Assembly: GCF_028554725.1 (NCBI RefSeq)
Contig: NC_071670.1
Span: 2,232,001 to 2,296,000, forward strand
Origin: Zeugodacus cucurbitae
Lineage: Eukaryota; Arthropoda; Insecta; Diptera; Tephritidae
Length of the DNA stretch: 64,000 bases
Direction: 5' to 3'
Shown: in pieces, positions 36,367 to 47,031 of the stretch
Numbering within the stretch: position 1 is the first letter of the stretch
Layout: every line of letters begins with the position of its first letter
Translations under genes and position numbers: made by a program
Notes under the pieces: generated by a model
What the model saw: the letters and a program-made list of their open reading frames with translations, nothing else
Databases searched by the model: none
What the model was told of the DNA's origin: nothing

Positions 36367-36401
36367 TCAGTTGATTGCGGCAAGCGGACGAGTTTAGTTG
36401 T
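36367..36401 (+). promoter_or_regulatory. Strong TATA-less Inr + DPE core promoter candidate
   Basis: TTCAGTTG gives an initiator with A+1 at 36,369. AGTTGT occupies exactly +28 to +33 (36,396-36,401), a full match to the DPE consensus RGWYVT. CGGACG at 36,385-36,390 lies where motif-ten/bridge sequences usually occur. The fixed spacing makes chance less likely. No coding exon follows closely, so the transcript would have a long first intron or be noncoding. Confidence 0.55.
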
Positions 36402-38234
36402 CTCGCGAAGACAAACATTTCGATGAAATTGTGTATGGAATTAAATAGAAATTTTAAATTAAATTTAAGAGAAGTGCAGAAAATAAATTAGTGAGGTGAA
36501 TTAAAAAATAATTTTGAAAAAAAAAATCTAAAAAAAAATTTGAATGAAAAATAATTAAAAAAAAATTAATTTTGAATAAATAATTTGAAAAAAAATTGAT
36601 TAAAAATAATTTTGAAAAAAAAATTTAATGAAAAAATGTTTTTAAAGAAAGAAATAAATAAAAGTGTTTATGGAATTGCTAATTAAATCAAGTTTCACTT
36701 ATGGAATTTATGTAAAAAAGTGATTTATCGGCGAATTATAGTTAATCGGAAGTGCTTAAAAGCTTTTTTGGAAAAACGAAATACTTGACTTCGAAAGTGC
36801 ACCGTTCCACCGACGCTACTGGTAAATAGTTTTGTTCAAAAATAAAAAAAAATAATAAAATAACGGTAATATGTACCGTTAATGAAGCCTTGTGGCATGC
36901 TGCATGTGGCTTTCGCTGATAAGAATCGCAGCGAACGCAATAATTAATGCCAACGTCGAGCCCAATTGACATATAAACATAACTGTAAACAATGTCAGTT
37001 CTAAAGGTCAACTGCTGTGGCCTTGAACCGCACCACACACAATTTGGACATGTGAATCAGATTTTCTCGCTGATAAAAATAATATTAAAAAAAAAATATA
37101 TATGTAATTAAAATTCTCTAATAATCATGAAAGCGATTTGTATGGGCAGCGAAAAAATTGCTGTTTTGTTTATCTTCGAAAATATTTTGCTTACACAATG
37201 TGTTTAACTCTCTTAATTAATGCGCGGCTGAATGCTAAACATTTTCATTATTTTTTGCCTTTTTTATATTCCACACATCTTGCTATGATTTTTTACGTTA
37301 TTGTTTTGGTCTTTGCTCTATTGGTCTTCGCACTCAAGGCTCATCACTCAATGAATTGAAGTATTTCTGTCAACCATAAATTTCCGTCGAATTACCGGCC
37401 GCTAAAAAAATGTTCGATGTTTTGATACATTGCTCGGATATTTGCTTTAAGACATAAGCAAATATTTTGATTGAAGTTTAGTTCGAAAAACCGTGCGGAA
37501 ATGGTTTGCTGATTTATCAAAAAAAAATCGAAAATCGTAGAAAAAGAAATAACATAATATTGTGTTGAGATCAAAGCATAATTGTGGAAAAATAAAAAAC
37601 CTTTTGTTGTGGAAAGAATTAATGAGTAAAAAGTATAAATTAGTTGAGCTATGGCAGGAAAAAATCTACTAAGTGAAAATTTGTCTGAAATCTATATAAA
37701 TTTCATGTTAATTTTTATTATATTAGAAATGAAATATTTAAAAAATATTTGAATTGAAAATTTTCTTCATTAAAGTCCCCTTTAAAAAGCTGTCAATAGT
37801 TCGAAAATTTTAAAATTTATTCGAAATAACATATCTCTTATATATATAATGCAAATGCATATATCTACAAAGCTTTCAGAAAAGTTCGTCTCAAATAAAT
37901 TTTTAATATTTCCGTTGCTCCTATTTCATTCTCTGCAGAGCTTTCATCTTACAGTAGGCGATTCTGAAACTTCTAAATATTTCATATTTTATAGTATATT
38001 ATTATTTTCCCTCAAAAAAAATATTTCTAAGCAAACTAAATCGAATCATGCTAAAAATTTTATATAATTTTAGAACATACCTTGAGAGCTTTCGCCTTTA
38101 AAAAGCTCTTAATAGTTCGAAAATTTTAAAATTAATTAAAATTGCTTCCTAAACTAAAGTTATTGCACAAAATATATTGTATATGAAATATCTGTGCTTA
38201 ATATTAAATTATTTAATGAAAACGAAGAAGCTTT
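36402..38234. other. AT-rich stretch downstream of the Inr/DPE site, no gene seen
   Basis: A-rich low-complexity DNA at 36,440-36,670. The phrase CCTTTAAAAAGCT...AATAGTTCGAAAATTTTAAAAT occurs at about 37,780 and again at about 38,095, a decayed repeat leading into the tandem array at 38,235. No protein-like frame. Confidence 0.5.
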
Positions 38235-38890
38235 CACAAAACTTTTTCATTTAATTTCCGATTTTGCTACAAATTACAACAATACTTGTATAAAAAATTC
38301 GAAATCAAGCTGTATTGAGCTGAAAGTATGAAACTTTGACATAAGCTTTCACAATTTCATTAATTATAATATGAGCTTTCATCGAAAAAGTGCAGTTCAC
38401 AAAACTTTTTCATTTAATTTCCGATTTTGCTACAAATTACAACAATAATTGTGTAAAAAATTCGAAATCAGCTGTATTGAGCTGAAAGTATGTTACTTTG
38501 CCATAAGCTTTCACAATTTCATTAATTATAATATGAGCTTTCATCGAAAAAGTGCAGTTCACAAAACTTTTTTATTTAATTTCCGATTTTGCTACAAATT
38601 ACAACAATAATTGTATAAAAAATTCGAAATCAAGCTGTATTGAGCTGAAAGTATGAAACTTTGACATAAGCTTTCACAATTTCATTAATTATAATATGAG
38701 CTTTCATCGAAAAAGTGCAGTTCACAAAACTTTTTCATTTAATTTCCGATTTTGCTACAAATTACAACAATAATTGTATAAAAAATTCGAAATCAAGCTG
38801 TATTGAGCTGAAAGTATGTTACTTTGCCATAAGCTTTCACAATTTCATTAATTATAATATGAGCTTTCATCGAAAAATTGCAGCTCATGA
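38235..38890. repeat. Four-copy tandem repeat, unit about 163 bp
   Basis: The word CACAAAACTTTTT starts at 38,235, 38,398, 38,560 and 38,723, giving periods of 163, 162 and 163. Each unit also carries TTCCGATTTTGCTACAAATT, CTGTATTGAGCTGAAAGTATG, CATAAGCTTTCACAATTTC and ATGAGCTTTCATCG. The copies are highly alike, so the array is recent. AGCTTTCA words continue in the diverged flank back to about 37,870. Confidence 0.95.
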
Positions 38891-39956
38891 AGCTTTCTAT
38901 TAAATTTTTGTCTTAGTAGAAAAAAAGAAATCTATAATACTAATGTTGATTCAATAATAAGTTCATTAATTCCATAATAATATAATTGTTTCTCACTCAC
39001 CACAAAAACATTTTGTGCTTAATAACGCCCGACTCACATATTTTTCTATTAAACGTGCAATTTCTATTGATATTGAAATTGAAATTAAATCATATAACTT
39101 TATTTGCTTCATTAATTGTGCGCGTGTGAATAATATTGCACCTTCACTTCTTCCGATTGTGACGCTTTTCTCACAATTAGTCGCCGATTCGCTTTGTAAA
39201 TCTCATTTCTATGCGCTTCGATGGTTTCATTTCCCATACACACACACCTAAAAAACACCAATTTATTTGCCTCAGCGCGTTCGCATATAGAATTGAGTCA
39301 ATATATTTAGCATACATTTAGGCGCATTAGCATTTTATATGCCTAACATGTGCCCTCGGGCACTTACATTCAATAAACACTTGCTGAATTTGTTCGAAAG
39401 CTTGTAATACATATATATTACTACTTTTTTGTCAATGTTTACTTTGCGTTTAAGCGTATTTGTCTACTTCGAAAGCGAGTTTACACGATTTGCAGTGATT
39501 TTCGTGCAACCCTGTAGCGGCTACAAATTATGCAAAGAAGATGGTTATGTATCAAACGTGTTAGTAGCTGTCTATAACGGCACCTTATTGCTAAAAAGCA
39601 ATAATTTATTTACGCTTCATAATTTCATTTTTAATAATTTTTCAACTACAGCCGTTAGAAAATCTGTGTGTTCGCGCATAAATGAAAGAAATCTTTAGTT
39701 TGAGTGATAAAAATATTTAGTACCTCATTTTTAATACCATAACTTTCATTTAGATTCGAACAATAACTTTCACAGTTAGCTCCAATTCTCGCAATTGATA
39801 GCGCTCATAAAAAACAATCTCAGCACATAGTACAATACATACGACTATCTAGTGTATGGTATTATTGATACATGTGGGCGCTCTATGATTTGTAAGACCT
39901 GCATATCTAACTGTAATTCTACGCTTTATTCAGTTGAGATTTTTATGACGTGCTAA
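38891..39956. other. Interval with no gene seen
   Basis: AT-rich. TACATTTAGGCGC at 39,313-39,325 matches the end of the inverted-repeat family at 44.5-45.0 kb, so it may be a solo terminus. Nothing else is supported. Confidence 0.45.
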
Positions 39957-40051
39957 GCTTCCGGGCACCTCATAGCCGAAAGTGCTTGAGGTTCAGAGGT
40001 TCAGAGTGTGCGTGACTGAGTGAGGGTTCAAATTTCCAGCGGAAGCTTTTT
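39957..40051 (+). other. tRNA-like Pol III sequence, possibly a SINE head or tRNA-Leu relic
   Basis: GCTTCCG at 39,957-39,963 pairs perfectly with CGGAAGC at 40,040-40,046 as a seven-base acceptor stem. TAGCCGAAAGTG resembles an A box, and GCAC/GTGC can form a D stem. A TTCAGAG loop presents CAG in the anticodon position, and GGTTCAAATTTCC resembles a B box. A TTTTT terminator starts at 40,047. The T stem pairs badly and there are extra bases after the acceptor stem, so a working tRNA is unlikely. Confidence 0.3.
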
Positions 40052-40149
40052 CTTCATTAAATATTTTGGTTGCTTAAATATTTAAGATTCAATATTTGAA
40101 GGGTCATATTAAGGTGAATACTAAAATGGCAGAAAAGCTTCTTTGTTAG

Positions 40150-41495
40150 TGGGTGATATGTATGTATGTGATTGGCGTTGCAACCGTTTAACCGGTTATA
40201 GCCGAATCGACGATAGTGCGCCACCTCTCTCTCTCCTTCGCAGTTCGGCGCCAGTTGGAGATCCCAAGTGTAACCAGGTCGCTCTCCACCTGGTCCCTCC
40301 AACGGAGTGGAGGCCTTCCCCTTCCTCCGGCGGGTACTGCATCGAACACTTTCAGGGCTGGAGTGTTTTCGTCCATTCGGAAAACATGACCTAGCCAGCG
40401 TAGCCGCTGTCTTTTTATTCGCTGAACTATGTCAATGTCGTCGTATGACTCGTACAGCTCATCGTTCCATCGTCTGCGGTATTCGCCGTTGCCAATGTTC
40501 TGAGGACCATAAATCTAGCGCAAAATTTTCCTCTCGAAAACTCCTAGTGTCGTCTCATCTGATGTTGACATCGTCCAAGCTTCTGCACCGTAGAGCAGGA
40601 CGGGAATGATAAGCGACTTGTAGAGCTTGAGTTTGGTTCGCCGAGAGAGGACTTTCCTTTTCAATTGCCTACTCAGTCCAAAGTAGCACCTGTTGGCAAG
40701 AGTTATTCTGCGCTGGATTTCGAGGCTGACATTGTTCGTGTTGTTGATGCTGGTTCCCAGATAAACGAAATTATCTACGACCTCGAAGTTATGACTGTCA
40801 ACAGTGACGTGGGAGCCAAGACGCGAGTGCGCCGACTGTTTGCTTGATGACAGGAGATATTTCGTCTTGTCCTCATTCACCTCCAGACCCATTCGCTTCG
40901 CCTCCTTATCCATGCGGGAAAAAGCAGAACAAACGGCGCGGTTGTTGCTTCCGATGATATCTGTACACTCTTGTAGAAGGTTGTACCTTCTCGGTTTAGC
41001 TCTGCAGCTCTTATAATTTTTTCCAGCATCAGGTTAAAGAAGTCGCACGATAGTGAGTTACCTTGTCTGAAACCTCGTTTGGTATCGAACGGCTCGGAGA
41101 GGTCCTTCCCAATCATGACGGAGCTTTTGGTGTTGCTCAACGTCAACTTACACAGTCGTATTAGTTTTGCGGGGATACCAAATTCAGACATCGCGGCGTA
41201 AAGGCAGCTCCTTTTCGTGCTGTCGAAAGCAGCTTTAAAATCGACAAAAAGGTGGTGTGTGTCGATCCTCTTTTCACGGGTCTTCTCCAAAATTTGGCGC
41301 ATGGTGAATATCTGGTCAGTTGTCGATTTTCCAGGTCTAAAGCCACACTGATAAGGTCCAATCAGTTTGTTGACGGTGGGCTTTAGTCTTTCACACAGTA
41401 CGCTCGATAGAACCTTGTATGCGATATTTAGGAGGCTGATCCCACGGTAATTGGCGCAGATTGTGGGATATCCCATTTTATGGAGAGGGTGATAT
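40150..41495 (-). mobile_element. 5'-truncated LINE with a dead reverse transcriptase
   Basis: Minus-strand frames read in order: CANYRGISLLNIAYKVLSS (RT block), GPYQCGFRPGKST, LFVDFKAAFDS, RGFRQGNSLSC, then GLEVNEDKTKY, LYGAEAW, VFERKILR and a tail with GRGRPPLRWRDQVESDL up to a stop near 40,190. The YADD catalytic box expected between YKSVQI and the following segment is missing, because a small deletion removes it and shifts the frame near 40,950. The endonuclease and N-terminal RT are absent, as in usual 5' truncation at about 41,495. The 3' end runs into a CATA simple repeat near 40,150. It is therefore inactive. Related fragments lie at 15.4 and 62.3 kb. Confidence 0.9.
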
Positions 41496-42970
41496 ACATA
41501 TATATATATGCTGCCATTTGAAACTTTCATATATCACACATTCTTACACTTAGTTATATTCCAGATTCTTAAGGATTACAAATAATATAAGGAGCCATCT
41601 TTGAAAAAGGATCAAAGGACATTCCTAAAAGGAAGGTTAGGTCAAGGGAGATATCCATTGCAGAGAATCTCACTTAGACAACTTCAACTGTCCTTCGACG
41701 GACCCAAATACTCTTAAGAGATAAAAATGAGGACGACTAAGCGCATGTACTCTATTTGATCCTTCTATTAAATAAGTCTATTAAAGACTAAGCGACGCTC
41801 TCAGAGCAAAGACAACATTCTGATATGCTCGCCATCTAGCGACTATAGTTGGATAGCTTTTTAGCAAACGAATACAGCTTTAATTTTTCGAAGTGAACGG
41901 GGATTAATACTCTATTAGAAACGATTAATTAGACTCAACCTGTGATGCATGTCGGTAAAAAGACTTACGTCTCCTCACCGCTATCACCAATGAGTGCGTG
42001 CCGAAAAGGCTTACTAAAAAGCTTATTGAAGATTATGCTGAACATCTAGCTTTTTATTATTTGTAGCACTCGAGCGAATGTTTCTATTCATTTATGTGAA
42101 AGTGGGTAGTTCTCTAGTCGATGCCTCCAGTAGTTCTTGCTTCTGTAATTATGAACTTTCGCCTTTTTTGCACTGCTTCGTACTTTATATACTTGTGAAA
42201 TCCTTTAATCCCGCAGTCAACTCCCCACATATTGTATATTCAGACCACTCTCGTATTTGTACACGTGTTTTGTTGGCTGACTTTATTTGCCAGTCATATC
42301 AACAAACATAAAATAGCTAAATTAATAGCCTGCAATTGTTGCTATTGTGGAGCTTCAAAGCAAACAAAAAAGAAAAGAAAACAGTGCAAAATAAAGGCTG
42401 ACACAAGCGCCAGCAATAGAAATCCAAAAGAATATGAGTAAAGTAAAAAAAATGGACAGTGGATTTGGTTGTCGGGAGTTCCAGCGGTGGGAAAAGTAAT
42501 TACAGAGCTATCATAAGTGCGCTGTAGAACTTAGTTTGCGGAAAGGGAAAGCTTCTTCGTTGCTAAGTTTGTTTCTCGAACTATTTTTAGTTGAAATTAT
42601 ATACAGTTATGTAAGCAAAACTACAATTTGTTGTAATACAAAGAATCACAAAGAAGCCTTAAATATGTGTTGCAACTGAAAGTGAGATGATTCTAAAAAT
42701 ATATGACCCATTTATCAAATTGTGGCTGTAGTGAAGGGCACATTAAGATTGATAGAGAGGAAAACTTTTTAGTTATGCCTCGTGTCTAAATTAGTTGCAC
42801 ATACTCTTTGCTTTAAAAGTGCTTAAAAAGGGTTATTTGTTGCTGGTTTGTCTCGCGTTTTTATAGTTTCTAATGATATGTTATTCTACTTCAGCAGAGT
42901 TAGAAAATTCATATGAGTCCAATAGAAGCTGATACAACAGTAAACTTTATATATGTAGCTTTAAAATATT

Positions 42971-43015
42971 GCGCCTAAATGTAGGAAATAATATAAATGT
43001 TGCCTACATTTAGGC
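42971..43015. repeat. 45-bp mini inverted repeat
   Basis: GCGCCTAAATGTAGG at the left is mirrored by CCTACATTTAGGC at the right, separated by about 17 A/T bases. The arms are the same terminal sequence as the element at 44,543-45,010, so this is probably an internally deleted copy. Confidence 0.7.
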
Positions 43016-44542
43016 TATATTCAACAAATATGATTTTTTCGACCAAATGGTAGCCGCCAATGCTATACACTTTTTAAATTGCTCATGTATTTGTTATGCG
43101 CACACAATTTTCGGACCAAAATACAGCACTAATTCAATATTTTATGCTAAACATTTTCACATTTTATGTCGCTTTGTAGCAGAAACTTTTACTTTCTAGG
43201 CATTTATTAATAATGCGCAGCTCAAAATTATGCATCTGCGCGCAGACAATAGCTTTTATAGCGTCATATTCAAGCCTTAAAGTGGGCTAATAAAATTTTG
43301 GTTGGTTGCCAAAAAGTATGCAAATGACATCATAAGTATTAGCCTCGCAGGATAATAAGAAAATTATGAAATACATATGTACATAGCTTTGGTGGAGTAC
43401 TTTAAGAGATTACTTGGGCCTAGATTTCATATTTGCTTTATTGAAATATTTCAGTTCATGTTCGCATATTTTAAAAAATAATCTGAAGAGCAAATTAAAG
43501 GCATCGAAATAAAATTTAGGTTTTTACTTATTTATTTTTTTTTATTTCGAAGCATTTTTATATGAAAAAAAATAGTGAAATTTAACTTTTTTTAACTTTT
43601 TCGATCAATCTTTTTTCTCATCTTCTCTCTTTCTTCCTCATCTCACCTGATTGATGACATTTTTCTAAATTTTCTTGAACTTATTGGAAAGCCTTTAACA
43701 TGTATTTCACATTTCGATTATGTGCCACTCACAAAATCTACATAATGACAATACAATAAATACAAATACTCGAAAGATTTCTTCCAACTATGCTATAGCG
43801 CCCTAAACTATGCAATAAAATCAACAAGTACTTTTTTTAGGCTACAAATTCTCGAACTTCTTTGTGTATGGAAATTTGCCTATTTGACCTTTGACATGCC
43901 GCTCAAATGCACCCATCGACACTTATTAATGACTCTCTTAAACCCTTTTTATTGGCAAGTGACAGCTTGTCTTATCTGAAAAAAGGTTGAATTAGGGTTT
44001 GTTGCTTAGTGTTTCTTGAGTTCATGTAAATTTTCGCATTTTTGTTATACGAAATCAATAGTGTGTAAATTCTTCTTCTTATTCTTCTGCTCATCTAAAT
44101 TTACTTATGGAAATCACAAAATAGTTGGGTGTTTTTGAGTGTTTGTGTGAATGCTTAGACCTTTATCATCATAGTCCTTTATATAATCCTTCTAAACACA
44201 CATTGTATGTCTCAAATACTATCTGCATAGCCATGTGTTCACGGCTACACATATAATTTGTTGAAAATCCAATACTTATGCATCATTTGCCAAATCAATT
44301 TCATGCCGATGCGTTTTTTCGTATCTTTGATGTAGTCAACAAGTACCTCTTTAACGACTTTGAGACTGTATTGCCGGTAATAAATTGTATTAGTAATTAG
44401 CGACGAAAGAAATATTATCAAAAAGATTAATAGGTTTATTTATTTTTTTTTTTTTGGAAAAAAGAAGTTTTTGGTAGTTGTCAAGTAGTTATATATACGA
44501 AATACTCTTTTTCTTTTTTTATTTGCTAAAATGTAATATATA

Positions 44543-45010
44543 CGCCTAAATGTAGGCAACATTTTTGGTAAAATTTTTGGTTATGCTGAGTGGAAAACAT
44601 TTAGTTTATGATGGCATTCAAAGGAAATGGAATTTATGAAATTTATGAAAGAAGAACGTTGGAAATTACTGCAAAAATTATGAAAACACCTTTTTCATAA
44701 AATGTTGCCTACATTTAGGATCTCAGATTAGTACATGTGCCATAAACGATAAAAAATTAAAGTAGTGCTGCCAAATCGTTTGTAAAAAGTGGGTTTATTC
44801 GATTATAAGTCACAAGAATTAGATTTTTCAATTAAAAAATACTATTTTTCTTTATAGTTTTTATAAATCTAGTACACAAAATTAAATTTATTAAAGACAT
44901 TAGTTTTTAGTAAATTTAAATAAATGTGGTATGATTCGTAAGATAAGGATGTACAAAAAAAGTATTTATAAAAAAAAATCTTAAAAATAAAGTTGCCTAC
45001 ATTTAGGCGC
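44543..45010. mobile_element. MITE-like element(s) with CGCCTAAATGTAGGCAAC termini
   Basis: The left terminus CGCCTAAATGTAGGCAAC at 44,543 has two inverted partners: GTTGCCTACATTTAGG ending at 44,719 and GTTGCCTACATTTAGGCGC ending at 45,010. The inner pair extends as a perfect match into AACATTTT, giving a 177-bp element. The outer pair would give about 468 bp. No transposase frame is present, so these are non-autonomous. Nesting or one-sided duplication explains three ends. Confidence 0.7.
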
Positions 45011-46363
45011 ATACATACTCTAGAATCATACAATTCTAAAAAATCTATATAAAATTCTTTCCAAGGCACTTATTTATATACTTTTTTTTGCTTTTTATAT
45101 ATTTTTCACCTTTGTACAGTACCATTAAAAAGTACTCATCTAAAAGCGATTATTTATTTATATGACTTGGCAAATTCTAAAAATGTTTAGAAAAACTATC
45201 CAATCGCGTAAATTTTCCATTGGAAATCGACTTTCTCATCTAAAATATTCAAATTATCTTCGGCAACAATTTGGCAAATCATTTAAAACAAATCATTTAA
45301 ATAGATTTGTTAGATTTTGCGCTTTATTCGTGACGTCGACTGCGCAAATTAAATACTTTGTTGAATAAATTTTGTTTACATACCAAACGAACACACACAT
45401 ACACATTATCGAAGAGACAAACAGACCAAATAAGTTAGTTTCCGATGTGAATCACTATTGTTGTTGCTGTTGTTGTTTTTTGTTTGTTTAAGTGTTAACC
45501 AAAAATAAATAGTTACGTAGCCGCAAAGGCAAAGCTCACGAGGATGAGCGGTTGAAGACGCCGACTGCCCGGCAGATAGCACAGGAATGCAGATTCTCGA
45601 TTTAAAATCGGAATTCCTGCTCATTAATGAAGTTGAGGCACATAAATACCGCACGGCGAACGGACGAAAATAATTTTGGTTTATTGCTCGACCTGGGCGA
45701 AAATAGAAAATTTAACCACAAGTTAGCGGTAAAGTAATTCAATTTGAATTGCAAAACTGTTAACCCACCGGCGGCAATGTGCGAATACAAAATTCAGGTG
45801 TTTGTGCCGTTTCGGTTTCTGTTTCGGCGAGTAAGCTGTTTAATATTTTTGACGTACGATTCGCTGTCGCTTCGCTTATAAATACACACTTAACAGCGGG
45901 TGATGTGGATTAACACAAACATTTTGTTGAAGTATGTGCGTATTCGAAAGATTTTTCGCAAAAAAATTTATTTATTTTGCTGCTCGAAATACAAAAAAAC
46001 TTCAATGGCTTAGGCTGCGCGCATAGTGAAGTGGTCAATAAATCAGAAAGATGTTAATCCCTTTAGAAATGTACGAAAATGTGTGTTGTTGTTGTAGCGA
46101 TTTAAAAAAAATATTACTATTTATCCACATAATAGACTCGAGAGTGCTGTTGTGACAACAATTCTCGGCCGAATATAAATTCGGGTGCATTTCGGTTCAT
46201 TTCAGCCAATTTTTTCCTGGGTTTCTTCGCCATCGAATACAACTTTCACTCAAATGTGTCTTTTGGCTGTCTCCAAATACCATCTTGAGTTGTTCTTTCG
46301 TCTTTTCTTGTCTGCTATGTACTAAACCTTAGGTTTATACTCCACACACATCATTTCTATATA

Positions 46364-46511
46364 CAGTGGAACTTCTCTAACTCGAATCACCATAATCCAC
46401 AAACAAACTTTGAGTTAGAGAGACTTCGAGTTATAGAATTTTCATTAAAAGGTACAATTTTTCAAGAAGCTGTAAAAGCTCGTAGAAGTTCGAGTTTTGG
46501 AAGTTCCACTA
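46364..46511. mobile_element. pogo/Tc1-like MITE, 148 bp
   Basis: CAGTGGAACTTC at the left end and GAAGTTCCACT at the right end form terminal inverted repeats, each flanked by TA as expected for the Tc1/mariner/pogo superfamily. CTAACTCGAA inside the left end and TTCGAGTT inside the right extend the symmetry. No coding capacity. Confidence 0.7.
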
Positions 46512-46629
46512 TAATTGACTCGGCCAACTGTTTGGTCAGAATTCTCCTCCTATTTATAATATTCATATTATGATTATTCGTGTTTTCTCCGCGTTTCTTT
46601 AGAACAGAAATAAGTGTAGATTTTTGTTA

Positions 46630-47029
46630 CGAGGTGTGTTAAAAAAAATAACGGTAATTTTCCTTTTTTTGTTTTTTTTTTTTTAATGTCTAAGTTAATT
46701 GTATCTCACTTCCAATCGTCGAAACACTTCTCAAACTCGATTTTTGGGATGAACATGGCTCATTCAGCGATTTCTCGTGTTCATGTAAATCGGCCTCTTT
46801 ATTTATGGTTCTATCTATTTTTAAAAATACGAAAAGGTTACACGACGGAGCCATGTCTAACTTGCAAATATGGAAGCTGGGGCATCTTCATAGTATTGAA
46901 GTAAAAAAAAAAAAACAAAAAACACGTCTAACCTGAACATAATAAAATATAAAAAATTTGATAATTGGGCTCTTCAAACTCGTAAAATTTGAAATTATAT
47001 AATTCCCGTAATTTTTTGAACACACCATG
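46630..47029 (-). mobile_element. mariner relic, internally deleted, about 400 bp
   Basis: The left end CGAGGTGTGTT followed by AAAAAAATAACGG and the right end CCCGTAATTTTTTGAACACACC are inverted repeats flanked by TA dinucleotides, as for mariner. On the minus strand, MAPSCNLFVFLKIDRTI and, in another frame, IEFEKCFDDWK match the order of the mariner C-terminal segment (MAPxDFFLFPK... and FEKCFEDWK...). The first two catalytic acidic regions are gone and the frames are broken, so it is inactive. Confidence 0.8.
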
Positions 47030-47031
47030 TA

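Larger units (their letters stand above)
41496..46363. other. AT-rich interval with inverted-repeat elements, no gene seen
   Basis: Contains the short elements at 42,971-43,015 and 44,543-45,010. A GC-richer patch at 45,520-45,920 includes TATAAATA at 45,877-45,884, but no initiator or protein-like frame follows. A decayed copy of the GTTGTTGTTGTAG / CGGCCGAATATAAATTCGGG repeat lies at about 46,088-46,200. Confidence 0.45.

Noticed and set aside
45406..45790. Two overlapping minus-strand frames in a GC-richer patch near a TATAAATA
   Set aside because: No domain, no splice logic linking them, and the TATA word is on the plus strand.
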